Translations under genes and position numbers: made by a program
The notes under the pieces: model-generated
What the model saw: the letters and a program-made list of their open reading frames with translations, nothing else
Databases searched by the model: none
What the model was told of the DNA's origin: nothing
Assembly: GCA_963750965.1 (NCBI GenBank)
Contig: CAVVSK010000016.1
Location: forward strand, 62,001-126,000
From: CANKHA01 sp963750965
GTDB lineage: Bacteria; Pseudomonadota; Alphaproteobacteria; Rhizobiales; Xanthobacteraceae
DNA: 64,000 bases
Direction: 5' to 3'
Part shown: one piece after another, positions 53,493 to 62,913 of the stretch
Numbering within the stretch: position 1 is the first letter of the stretch
Layout of the letters: each line of letters opens with the position of its first letter

Positions 53493-54698
53493 CTACCTTG
53501 CGCGCGCCGGTCGGGCCCGTGTGCGCAACCATTGAATCGACTGCTCAATGAGCGCGTCGTCCATTGTATGGACTTCAATGCCGCGGCCGATGCCGGCGAG
53601 CAAGGTTATGGTCAATTCGCCGCCGAGGTGTTCCTGAAAATCCTTTAGACCGGCGAGTACGCGTCGCGTTCCGGTCTCATCGCGCAGGTTGAGCGCGTCG
53701 TCCCATAGACGGAAACCCAGGCGTTCCAGCAGCCTGGCGATGCGCAGTTCCTCGCCTTCCGGCAACAGCCGGGCCAGCACCGAATAGCGCGCATCGAGGG
53801 CGATACCGATGGCTACGGCCTCACCGTGACGCAAGGCATTGCGGGTCAGCATTTCGAGCTTGTGCGCCGCCCAGTGGCCATAATCCAGGGGCCGCGCCGT
53901 ACGCGTTTCAAACGGATCACCGCCATGAGCGATCTGGCGTATGTGCAGCATCGCGCAGCGCCGCACCAGCATGTCGAGCGGATTGGGAGCGAAGCACGCC
54001 AGCGCCTCGGCCTCAGCCTCCAGCCACGTGAAGAAATCCTCGTCACGGATCAATGCCACTTTGACGGCTTCGGCGATTCCGGCGCGCTTATCTCGCGCTG
54101 GCAGCTTGTCGAGAAACGCGGAGTCATTGATCACCGCAAATGGCGGCGCGAAAGTTCCGAGCAGGTTCTTCAGGCCGAAGGCATTGATCGCGTTTTTCAC
54201 GCTGACACCGGAATCGGCCTGCGCTAGCACCGTGGTCGGACAGCGGATGTGCCGCACGCCCCGATGAAAGATGGCGGCGGCGAATCCGGCCGCATCGAGC
54301 ATCGCGCCGCCCCCGATGGCGAGCGCGAAAGACTGCCGGTCGATGCGCCGCAGCGCCAGGTCGCGCAGCATGTGCTCCACGCAATCATGCTGGTTCTTTA
54401 CTGCCTCGCCGCCAGGAACGACCACCACGTCGTCGACGATCTCTAGATGGTCGCTATGCTGCTGCGCGTAACGCGCGATGCGCGGCAACAGATCCGGCAT
54501 CGCGAAGGTGACTCCGTCGTCGACAAAGACAGCGACGCGTTGGCGTTTATCGGGTTCGATGCGCGCAAGAGCCTGGATCAGACAGCGATTGTCCGGATCG
54601 AACACCTCACGCGTGAAATACACCGGATAGTCGTACGAAATGGCAAACGACGGCACATGCGAGTCAGCCGTGCCAGGGTTCTGGTTGAGCTCCAGCAT
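53493..54698 (-). CDS. eboD: EboD, 3-dehydroquinate-synthase-like protein
   Basis: 401 residues of the sugar-phosphate cyclase superfamily. NAD-binding segment ALAIGGGAMLDAAGFAAAIFHRG, RCPTTVLAQADSGVSVKNAIN, and metal ligands in LDYGHWAAHKLE and LRHGEAVAIGI are as in dehydroquinate synthases; the ebo versions form their own branch whose substrate is unknown. ATG 54698 is preferred to GTG 54713. It heads the minus-strand ebo run and is divergent from eboF. Confidence 0.88.
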   Translation of the reverse strand: MLELNQNPGTADSHVPSFAISYDYPVYFTREVFDPDNRCLIQALARIEPDKRQRVAVFVDDGVTFAMPDLLPRIARYAQQHSDHLEIVDDVVVVPGGEAVKNQHDCVEHMLRDLALRRIDRQSFALAIGGGAMLDAAGFAAAIFHRGVRHIRCPTTVLAQADSGVSVKNAINAFGLKNLLGTFAPPFAVINDSAFLDKLPARDKRAGIAEAVKVALIRDEDFFTWLEAEAEALACFAPNPLDMLVRRCAMLHIRQIAHGGDPFETRTARPLDYGHWAAHKLEMLTRNALRHGEAVAIGIALDARYSVLARLLPEGEELRIARLLERLGFRLWDDALNLRDETGTRRVLAGLKDFQEHLGGELTITLLAGIGRGIEVHTMDDALIEQSIQWLRTRARPARAR

Positions 54699-54845
54699 AT
54701 CTATACGCCTCACGTCACGAAGGGACGATGCGCATCCAGCGTTAGCCGAAATTCTGCTTGATCTTCCGCTTGTGATTATCGCATGTCAATTATGCTCGGC
54801 GCACGACGCCAACCGAGCGCCCGGGGCATTGTTGACGGCGGCCGC

Positions 54846-56219
54846 ATGCATCCGACGATTGCCATTCTGGTTGTGGGTTTGAGCCCCCATCATCTCGGCC
54901 CCAATACGCCGCATCTTTCTGGACTGGCGCGCGCGGGCGCAGCACGTCCGCTCGCAACGGTGACACCGGCGTTGACGTGCTCGGTGCAGGCAACCTTCAT
55001 GACCGGCGGGTTGCCCAGGGACCACGGCATTGTCGGCAACGGTTGGTTCTTCCGCGATCTCCTGGAAGTTTGGCTGTGGCGGCAATCGAACCGGCTGGTT
55101 GCGGGCGAGAAGATCTGGGAGGCCGGGAAACGGCGCAATCCCGCCTTCACCACCGCAAACCTTTTCTGGTGGTACAACATCGGCGCCAGCCATGACATCG
55201 CAGCGACGCCGCGGCCAATCTACAAGGCGGATGGACGCAAGGTACCGGATTGCTACACCAAGCCGCCGGAATTGCGGGAGGAACTCACCCGCGAACTCGG
55301 TCCGTTTCCCCTCTTTCAATTCTGGGGGCCGGGAACGTCGATTGCTTCCTCGCGCTGGATCGCAGATGCGACGCTGCGAATTCGACGCAGCCGGTCATCG
55401 ACGCTAACCCTCGTCTATCTGCCGCATTTGGACTACGACTTGCAGCGCTACGGTCCCGATGACCCGCGCATTGCCGTGAGCCTGCGCGAAATCGACACCG
55501 TTGTCGGTGATCTGCTCGCCGACGCCTCGCGCGATGGGGCGCGCGTCATCGTTTTGTCCGAATACGGAATGGCGGCGGTCTCCACGCCGATCCACGTCAA
55601 TCGGGCGCTACGCGAAGCCGGCTTTCTAGGCATTCGGGTCGAGGAAGGCGGAGAAATTCTCGACGTCGCCCAGTCGCGCGCCTTTGCCGTCGCCGACCAT
55701 CAGATCGCGCACATCTACGTGGCCGAGCCGGATCTTGTCTCCGAAGCCAAGCGGCTGGTCGCCGCGCTGCCGGGCGTCGAATGCGTGCTTGACCGCAGCG
55801 AGCAACATGCCTTTGGCCTCGATCATCCGCGGTCGGGCGAGCTTGTCGCCCTGGCGCAAACGGATGCTTGGTTCACCTATTACTATTGGTTGGACGATGG
55901 CCGCGCTCCCGATTTTGCGCGCCTTGTCGAAATCCACCGTAAACCGGGTTACGACCCGGTCGAATTGTTTGTTGATCCCGCCATTCCGATGCCGAAGTTA
56001 GCCATCGGCTGGCGGCTGGCCAAACGAGCGTTGGGCTTGCGCACGCTTATGGACGTTGTTCCGCTCGACCCGCATTTGGTCAAGGGTTCGCATGGGCGCA
56101 TCCTGCACGACGCAAACCGTGGGCCGGTCTTTATCACTAGTGAGCCGCGGCTTTTGCCGGAGGGGCCGGTCGAAGCCACAGCCGTAAAAGACATCATTCT
56201 CGCGCATGTGTTTGAATGA
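54846..56219 (+). CDS. eboF: EboF-like alkaline phosphatase / nucleotide pyrophosphatase superfamily protein
   Basis: 457 residues from ATG 54846; a frame from 54783 adds unrelated residues. Phosphodiesterase/phosphatase features: NTPHLSGLARAGAARPLATV, then TCSVQATFMTGGLPRDHGIVGNGWFF, where the threonine/serine before QATFMTG is the nucleophile, LPHLDYDLQRYG with the metal-binding aspartate and DAWFTYYYW. It is the plus-strand half of the divergent ebo cluster and starts 147 bases from eboD. Confidence 0.85.
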   Translation: MHPTIAILVVGLSPHHLGPNTPHLSGLARAGAARPLATVTPALTCSVQATFMTGGLPRDHGIVGNGWFFRDLLEVWLWRQSNRLVAGEKIWEAGKRRNPAFTTANLFWWYNIGASHDIAATPRPIYKADGRKVPDCYTKPPELREELTRELGPFPLFQFWGPGTSIASSRWIADATLRIRRSRSSTLTLVYLPHLDYDLQRYGPDDPRIAVSLREIDTVVGDLLADASRDGARVIVLSEYGMAAVSTPIHVNRALREAGFLGIRVEEGGEILDVAQSRAFAVADHQIAHIYVAEPDLVSEAKRLVAALPGVECVLDRSEQHAFGLDHPRSGELVALAQTDAWFTYYYWLDDGRAPDFARLVEIHRKPGYDPVELFVDPAIPMPKLAIGWRLAKRALGLRTLMDVVPLDPHLVKGSHGRILHDANRGPVFITSEPRLLPEGPVEATAVKDIILAHVFE

Positions 56220-56319
56220 TGCAGTGCAAATACCTATTGCGCGGCTGGGCCCATCACTTTTCCTTGCATTCCTTGTATAGCCTAGGGTGCCGTCGTAAGC
56301 TGTTTTGTCGTCTGTAAAA

Positions 56320-56361
56320 CTCCTCTGGAGCCAAGACGCACCTGTTCCGCTCGCAGAGGAG
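56320..56361 (+). promoter_or_regulatory. Inverted repeat in the leader of the PQQ dehydrogenase gene
   Basis: CTCCTCTG at 56320-56327 and CAGAGGAG at 56354-56361 are perfectly complementary with a 26-base loop, 20 bases before the ATG at 56381. They could form an RNA hairpin near the ribosome binding site. No known regulatory RNA is recognised. Confidence 0.3.
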
Positions 56362-56380
56362 CACGGACCGGGAGGACGTC

Positions 56381-57808
56381 ATGATAGCAAGGCAAACCCT
56401 GCTGCTTGCAGCAGTCGGGGCCGCGTTGGCGGTTGCGCCGGCGTTGGCTCAAACAATTCCGCAGACACCCAGTGAAGTTGCCCGTCCGGGCGGGACCATT
56501 CCCGGCATTCAGAAGCTATCATTGGTGAAAGTTGCCGATGGGTTCAATGATCCCGTCGGAGTTTCGGTCGTCGATGACGGATCGGGACGCATCTTTGTGG
56601 TCGAGCGCGTCGGCCGAGTCAAAATTGTCGGCAGCGACGGTAAGGTTTTGCCTCAGCCGTTCCTCGATCTGACCAAGACCAATCCGCTCGGCAGCGAAGT
56701 TCAAACCGGCTTCGTCGAGCAGGGGCTGTGGTCGATCGCGTTCCACCCGAAGTTCAAGGAAAACGGATACGTGTTCGTGCACTATTCGTCGTTGCCATTT
56801 AACGGCGCTTCGATTGTCGCGCGTTACACGGTCGATAAGGCAAGCCCGAACCAGATTTCCACCGAACAGGCAAACAAGTCTGTGAAGGTGATCATGAATA
56901 TCCCGCAACCATACTACAATCATTACGGCGGTCGGATCGCATTCGGCCCTGACGGCATGCTTTATATCGGCAAAGGCGACGGCGGTTGGGAGGGCGATCC
57001 TCTTGATGCGGGGCAACGGATGGATACGCCTCTCGGCAAGATGCTGCGGGTCAATGTCGATACGCCCGACAACGATCGCGTATTCGGTCCCGAACGACAA
57101 TCCCTTCGCCCGTGCCGACTATCCGCGCATGATGAGCCTGTTCGGCGTCACTGAAGAAGGCTTCTCCAAAATCAAGATTGCGGTGAAGCCGGAAATCTGG
57201 GCCTCCGGGCTGCGCAATCCGTACATGTTCCACTTCGATCCGAAGTCGGGTGATCTGTTCATCGCCGATGTCGGGCAGAACCACTGGGAAGAGATCAACT
57301 GGCAGCCGCGCTCCTCAAAGGGTGGAGAGAACTATGGCTGGAAGCATAACCAAGCCTCCAAGTGCCACCCGCTGACGGGCGCGAACGATAAATGTCCGAT
57401 CGTCGGCGTACTGCCGGTCGCCGAATATCCGCACCAGGAGCCTTATCCGGGCGCACCCAAGCTGACGGACGGCTGGGGCTGCTCCGCACAGGGCCTCGGC
57501 GTCGCGAACTATGCGCGGGATGGAAAAGACCTACATCGTCGGCGACTGGTGCTCCGGACGCGTGTGGGGTCATCGCCTGGGACAAGGGCGCCAACAAGTG
57601 GCAGATGCAGGAACTGATGCAGGCGACCTTTCAGTTCACCGCCGGAACCACCGACGAGAAAGGCTACGTCCTCGCGACGAACTGCTTCTGCTTCTATACC
57701 GAGGACAAGGGCCCGATCGCGAACCCGCCGGGCGGCTTGTGGCGCCTCGTGCCAGCCAATGAGGTGACCGCGGGCATGGAAGTCGCACGCGTGAAGACGC
57801 CCAACTGA
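56381..57808 (+). pseudogene. PQQ-dependent sugar dehydrogenase, exported, with three frame shifts
   Basis: A soluble aldose dehydrogenase-type beta-propeller. Signal peptide (VAPALAQT), GRIFVVERVGRVKIV, GLWSIAFHPKFKENGYVFVHY, the catalytic-loop motif YYNHYGGRIAFGPDGMLYIG and ASGLRNPYMFHFDPKSGDLF are visible. The reading frame changes near 57083 (TTCG for TCG), 57512-57518 and 57567-57570 (GGGG for GGG), each as if one base were extra. Restored length is about 475 residues. The gene follows eboF by 161 bases and precedes a cytochrome c gene, its likely electron acceptor. Confidence 0.85.
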
Positions 57809-57818
57809 GCAACGCCTG

Positions 57819-57849
57819 AGATATGGGGCGGCGCCGCCGCCCCATATCT
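57819..57849 (+). terminator. Strong hairpin between dehydrogenase and cytochrome genes
   Basis: A 31-base palindrome with 15-base complementary arms (AGATATGGGGCGGCG and its complement) around one central base. No T-run follows, so it may be an attenuator or an RNA-stabilising hairpin inside the operon rather than a full terminator. Confidence 0.5.
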
Positions 57850-57902
57850 AGTCCCCGCGGCTGGGTTCAAACCGGCGCTCCGCGCAAATTAGAAAGGTTT
57901 CG

Positions 57903-58377
57903 ATGGTTGCCTCTTCGATCCGTTTGGCGAAACACGCAGCCGCTGCGGCAAGTATTGCGATCGTGCTCGCCCTCTGGCCGGCATCGGCATTGTCGCAGCA
58001 GATCGAGTTCCGTCATGTCTTCGATAATTCTCCGCTCGATGTGGCGCCAAAGCCGAACGAGCAGTTCACTGAGGCGGTGCGCGAATTCCATCGTACCGGC
58101 CAGAATCCCTACGCCGGCAAGCCGGAAGCCATCGAAGAGGGCAAGCAGCTCTACGGCCAGTTCTGCCAAGCCTGTCACATGCCGGACGGTTCGGGAGGAA
58201 TGGGCGCAAGCCTGATCGGCGACAAGCACATCTATCCGAGGATTACCAAGGACACCGGCTGGTTCGAGGTTGTTTTCGGCGGGGCATCGGGCGCCATGCA
58301 GCCGTTCGGGCTGCGCATGAGCTCAGGATCAGATCCTTCGAGTCATGGCGTATGTTCGCACGCTGATGAAAAAGTAA
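57903..58377 (+). pseudogene. Cytochrome c, exported, one frame shift near its end
   Basis: A signal peptide (ASIAIVLALWPASALSQQ) and one heme site CQACH with the axial methionine in GAMQPFG. The frame changes near 58323: after LRMS the next frame reads QDQILRVMAYVRTLMKK and stops at 58377, the expected C-terminal helix of such cytochromes. Restored length is about 157 residues. The correct end leaves 16 bases, with AGGAGG, before eboB. It probably accepts electrons from the PQQ dehydrogenase upstream. Confidence 0.85.
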
Positions 58378-58393
58378 ATTGCAGGAGGCGGCG

Positions 58394-59485
58394 ATGTCTG
58401 ACGCAGCGGCAAAAGAAAACGGCGCCGGAAATTCACCTGCAAGCGCCGACCGATCGAGTCTCGCCTGTCCCTGTTGCGGTGCCGCTCTTTCTCTTCAAGG
58501 AGAAAATGGCACTTCACGATTGGAAGCCGAGGACCATGAGCGGATGTTACCCGCAGCCGCCGGGACGATGTTCATCGATCCGCACGCGCACATGATCGCC
58601 CGCACGACCAACGATTACGAAGCAATGGCCCGTGCCGGCGTCGTCGCCGTGATCGAGCCAGCTTTCTGGCTTGGTCAACCGCGCACCAATCTTGGAAGCT
58701 ATGTCGATTATCTGTCGACGATTGTCGGTTTCGAGAAATTCCGCGCCGGACAGTTCGGCATCCGTCACTATTGCTGTGTCGGGTTGAACCCAAAGGAGGC
58801 CAACAACGAGGCGCTCGCCGAGGCGGTGTTTGACGTGTTGTTTAATTTCGCGGTGAAGGAGAGCGTCGTCGCAATCGGCGAGCTCGGCTATGACGAGCAA
58901 ACGGAACTTGAGGACAGGTATCTTCGTAAGCAAATCGAGCTGGCTAAGGAGCTCGAACTGCCAATCATGATTCACACGCCTCACCGCGATAAGAAACGCG
59001 GCACGCTTCGAACCATGGATGTGCTCAAGGAACACGGTTTCGATCCGCACCGCTGTGTCGTCGACCACAACACCGAAGAGACCGTGCGCGAGGTGCTGGA
59101 TCGCGGCTATTTCGCGGCTTTCTCGATCTATCCGCAAACCAAAATGGGCAATGAGAGGATGACCGAGATAGTGCGCCAATACGGACCGGACCGCATCATC
59201 GTCGATTCCGCCTGCGACTGGGGCGTGTCCGACCCGCTCGCGGTTCCGAAAACCGCGGCGCTCATGGCGGAGCGATCAATCGCGCCTCAAGCTATTCGCA
59301 AAGTCACCTATGACAACGCACTGGCGGCGTATGGGCTTTCGGGTGCTATGAAGGAATCCGACTGGCTCCAACCGCCAGCGATCGACCAGCGTTCCTTGTT
59401 CGAAGGTAACAGCGTTCTACGGGGTGGGCAGGTGCCCCGGCTAACCGGCCCGCGATCTATCTCTGATGATGTTCGGATTGCGTGA
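58394..59485 (+). CDS. eboB: EboB, TatD-type hydrolase with an N-terminal zinc-ribbon-like extension
   Basis: 363 residues from ATG 58394, with AGGAGG 5 bases upstream. The TatD-like barrel begins at MFIDPHAHMIARTTNDY, with the metal-binding HxH; AIGELGYDEQT, PIMIHTPHRDKKRGT and VDSACDWGVSDPLAVPK are further family motifs. The first 58 residues are extra compared with usual EboB length and contain CPCCGAALSLQ. A start at ATG 58569 would give the standard length, but has no ribosome binding site. It ends the plus-strand ebo run and is followed by a terminator. Confidence 0.85.
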   Translation: MSDAAAKENGAGNSPASADRSSLACPCCGAALSLQGENGTSRLEAEDHERMLPAAAGTMFIDPHAHMIARTTNDYEAMARAGVVAVIEPAFWLGQPRTNLGSYVDYLSTIVGFEKFRAGQFGIRHYCCVGLNPKEANNEALAEAVFDVLFNFAVKESVVAIGELGYDEQTELEDRYLRKQIELAKELELPIMIHTPHRDKKRGTLRTMDVLKEHGFDPHRCVVDHNTEETVREVLDRGYFAAFSIYPQTKMGNERMTEIVRQYGPDRIIVDSACDWGVSDPLAVPKTAALMAERSIAPQAIRKVTYDNALAAYGLSGAMKESDWLQPPAIDQRSLFEGNSVLRGGQVPRLTGPRSISDDVRIA

Positions 59486-59913
59486 ACTCAACCCTCTTCC
59501 CCCGGGGCAATGCGCGAACGCCGGGCGGAATCGGGCAACCCCTTTGCAGCGCGGTCGACGCCAGGCGGCCGTGATTTGCCAGGATGTGATGGGGAGACTC
59601 GCAAAAACATGACGGGCGAGCTTGCGCCCGCCCGTCACGTTTTCAGCGCTGCTACCAGCAGCCAAAAACCAGGATCAAATCGGTCACAGAACGTAACACC
59701 GGTAGCGGTATCCACGCCCCTGGCCAATCTGGTCAAGGTGACCCTCGTGTTCAGCGTGAGCCGTCCGCGAGAGGTCTGTAATCAGAATATCGCGCGTGTG
59801 ATGGAAGGCAACTGAAATGCTAGCCCGTCGGCGCCTGGGGATAACACTGGGGACGAATTGAGCCGTGTCTTTGCATGAAGCCCAAACAGACGCTTGATCG
59901 GCACCGACGCTGA
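59486..59913. other. Gene-free stretch between eboB and the spermidine synthase-like gene
   Basis: 428 bases without a supported gene; it contains the hairpin at 59610-59637. An open frame at 59510-59815 on the plus strand runs through the terminator and shows no protein features. Confidence 0.5.
59610..59637 (+). terminator. Rho-independent terminator after eboB
   Basis: TGACGGGCG and CGCCCGTCA form a perfect 9-base stem with a 10-base loop, followed by CGTTTTC. AAAAA lies just upstream, so it could also work on the other strand. It ends the eboF-eboB transcription unit. Confidence 0.7.
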
Positions 59914-62041
59914 TTAGTTGCTGTTTGGACTCTGGCGAGCGCGGTCGAGAATTGCTTCAAAGATGTTCGAATAGTCATCAGTCCAGGGACGGCGCGCCAT
60001 TTCAGGTTCCACGAGCTTCCAAGCTGGTTGGACCGAGAGCGTGACCAAATGCTCAGCCTTTCGCGTGAGCACCGCCACGATTGAGGGCGATCGCAACTGG
60101 CTTCGCTGAATATCAGGGGGAATCCCTGTTTCCTTGTTTAGGTAAGTAACCAGCCCGTGCTCGGCACCGACTCGCGCCAGGACACGACTGAGGTCGAGAT
60201 GTCGGTTGGAGATGTGGACGACTAAGATCCCTTTGTCGTTCAGCTTTGATAAATACATCGCCAAATGCCTCCTTGGTGAGGAGGTGAATGGGGATCGAGT
60301 CCGACGAAAAGGCGTCAATGATGAGGATGGATTTCTTACCTACCTGCTGCGGCAACGTCAGCCTCGCATCGCCCAATACGACCGGCATTTCCGGGCCGCA
60401 GTCTCGGAGAAAACGGAAATACCGGCTGTCTTGCGCCAATCGCAACACCTCAGCGTCAATTTCGAAGAACGTCCACGACTCTCCTGGCTTGGAGTGGCAC
60501 GAGAGACTTCCAGTCCCGAGGCCAATTACTGCAACTGACGAGAGGTGGCCCCCATCCGCTGCCCGCTTTGCTGCGATCACAGACCCAAGCGTTCCTTCAA
60601 ACGCGTAGTATGTTGTCGGGTCCGGAGGACCGGTCACGGCAGTGCCATCTTCGTTTTGAACGCGCATCGCTCCATGAACGGTGGTTCCATGCCCCAGTAT
60701 GCGGAACCGGCCGTCGTCGCTTGGGAATACCTTGTGCACTCCAAAGAACGAGCGGAACGTCTGCACGCCCTGCCGCAGTGGACCAAAGAGCAATGTAAGG
60801 GCGAGGATGCCGATAGCGCCCAAGGGAAGCGCCCTGCCGACCAGCGTCAGAAGGCGCGCCCCGGAAATCCCGAAATTTCTGTTTTGCCACGCTAGGGCCA
60901 CGAGCAGGAGCAACGGGTATTCGACAATATCATTGAACATCATGGGTGCGAGCAGCGCGCACGAAATTCCGCCAAGCGCTCCACCTAACGACATGCACAG
61001 ATAGAAGCTCGTGAGGTAGCTCGCGAGTGGCCGACTTCTATACAGCGCACTGTGAAACACCATCGAATTTACGAAAAAAAGTCCCAGGTGGAGCAGCGTC
61101 AACACAATCCAATGACTGTGGAATATGAGACCGAGTAGTGCGAGTGCCGTACCGATAGCCTGCAAGATCCGCAGCAATGCATCGGAGATTATTGGCTCGC
61201 GAAAGCTGAGTACGAATGTGAGCAGATAAATTGCGAGTGGAATGATCCACAAGAGCGGAACGGCTGCAACATCGGTCGAAATATGCGCCGTGACGGCGAT
61301 CAGCAGCCCGGCCGGGACAAAAGCATACCCGACCCACTGGAGGCGGCGGCGCCAAGTCGGCGCATTCTCGAAGTGGGAATCCGCGACCGGGGTGGTCGCC
61401 ACGCCGTTCGATCTCAGCAACACGCCTGCACAGGCTACGATCGAGGCTGCTATGAACGCGAATCCCCACGTCCAAACGCGACTTTGGTCGCGCAGAGTCA
61501 AATGGGGCTCAATCAGGAATGGATAGGCGGCGAGCGCGGCGAATGAGCCGAGGTTGGAAGCAGCATAGAGAAAGTATGGATCCGCTGCCCTGGCGTGTCG
61601 CGATCGTGCGAACCAGGCCTGCAGGAGCGGAGCGTTAGCGGAGAGAGCGAAGAACGGCAGGCCAACCGAAACGAGGTACATGCCCAACAGCCAAAAAGCG
61701 TGACCGCTAGTCGGTGGGGGGCCCCATCCCGCCGCCACACCGATCGGTAGCGCAGCAAACGCGAGCATCGTAACGGCAATGTGCAACCCACTCGCAATTC
61801 TTCTATTTACATGTCGGGTGAGGAGATGAGCGTACAAATATCCGGCAAACAGCAGTGCCTGAAAGAACACCATTGCGACAGACCATACCGCCGGCGTCCC
61901 TCCCAGGAACGGCAGCACCATCTTTGTGAACATCGGTTGTACGGCAAAAAGAAGCAGCGCTGAGAGAAACAGCGATACGGCAAATAGCGCCAAGGCTATG
62001 GCGTTAGCGCGGGGGTGCCGTACCTCTAACTCAGCCCTCAT
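59914..62041 (-). pseudogene. Spermidine synthase-like methyltransferase fused to a membrane domain, one frame shift
   Basis: The first 440 residues are hydrophobic (about 11-12 membrane segments, such as FLSALLLFAVQPMFTKMVLPFL), followed by a spermidine-synthase-like Rossmann domain with VAVIGLGTGSLSCH, FFEIDAEVLRLAQ and IIDAFSSDSIPIHLLTKEA. The frame then changes near 60263-60265 (TTT for TT on the coding strand) and continues LAMYLSKLNDKGILVVHISN to the stop at 59914. Restored length is about 708 residues. Such fused proteins are widespread; whether they make polyamines is not known. Only one copy here, alone on its strand. Confidence 0.85.
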
Positions 62042-62130
62042 GATTCAAATGCCATGTCCCGTCGCCCGCCATTGCCTCCGCCGTTAACGCGGGAAATCAA
62101 ACTGTATCGGCCGTGGCCGGAGGCGGCGTT

Positions 62131-62358
62131 TTATACCGGTGGTGGCTGAGGGACTAAACCCTCAGGATGCCCGGATCGCAATTCCGCCCCCGAATGATCG
62201 GAGGGTAATGAGATGTTCCACGCGTGGACAAGTCGGTCAGTATTGCAGCCGCCTTCCGCCAGCAGCGCCACGGGGACGGCTGCGATAACATCGACGAGAT
62301 AGTGGCTGCCCTCGATCGGAATTGCCAGCAGCGGCTCTCCGCCCGCCCGGAACTCCAT
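62131..62358 (-). pseudogene. Possible C-terminal relic of a PAP2-like phosphatase
   Basis: The frame contains PIEGSHYLVDVIAAVPVALLA, similar to the third histidine motif and last membrane helix of PAP2/Aur1-type membrane phosphatases (GGHYxxDVIAG). The upstream part of such a protein is not found nearby in any frame. It is either a gene remnant or a chance match. Confidence 0.3.
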
Positions 62359-62452
62359 TTGAACCCCACAGGACCAGCGATCGTCCTATTGGCCTATGGC
62401 GGGAAACCCTGTCCGGCATTAGCATTCGTGGGTCCTGGACTGGGGTTTGGGG

Positions 62453-62671
62453 ATGCTCAAGGTTGTGCAATGGGTCCTCTTGATGCTGACCATCGGTTCG
62501 TTAATTGCGGCGATGTCGATTGCATCGGTGGCGGTTGCGCTGCACCTTGTCTCGAAGACCCCCCGCCAGCGGAACTACTTGGTGGTCGGGTTCCTTGGTT
62601 CCGTGCCCATCGATCCAAGCCGAGAGGCAGTGCCATTAGCAACTCCGCCAAGTGACGCGATTGGGGGGTGA
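62453..62671 (+). CDS. Small membrane protein, 72 residues
   Basis: From ATG 62453 the peptide has one strong hydrophobic segment (WVLLMLTIGSLIAAMSIASV) and a short polar tail (KTPRQRNYL, PIDPSREAVPL). No good ribosome binding site is visible. Its stop is directly followed by the ATG of the next tiny frame. I do not recognise the family; it overlaps a PAP2-like relic on the other strand only upstream. Confidence 0.35.
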   Translation: MLKVVQWVLLMLTIGSLIAAMSIASVAVALHLVSKTPRQRNYLVVGFLGSVPIDPSREAVPLATPPSDAIGG

Positions 62672-62743
62672 ATGGTCAATCCATCATGGGTAATCGCTCT
62701 ACTTGCCCTTGTGTTCGGCACCTTTATTGCCTTCGGCGTCTGA
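62672..62743 (+). CDS. Tiny membrane peptide, 23 residues
   Basis: MVNPSWVIALLALVFGTFIA and three more residues form a single potential membrane helix. Its ATG touches the stop of the preceding small frame, so both could be translated together. A G-rich block (GGGGGG) lies just before. Unknown function and uncertain reality. Confidence 0.25.
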   Translation: MVNPSWVIALLALVFGTFIAFGV

Positions 62744-62913
62744 ACATTGGTCTCGACTTATACTGGATAAGCTACCGGCGATCGCCGTTCTAGCTGCCCT
62801 GGCCCTGGCCCTTGCCTGTAAGATCTGGCTTGCTTGAAGTGGTGGCTCAAGGGAAGATCATGGGCGGCACCTGACCGAATACCGATTCGCCTCGCTCAAG
62901 CTCAGGAGCGTGA

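Noticed and set aside
62224..62655. 143-residue frame on the plus strand
   Set aside because: It has no protein-like features and overlaps both the PAP2-like relic and the small membrane frame at 62453.
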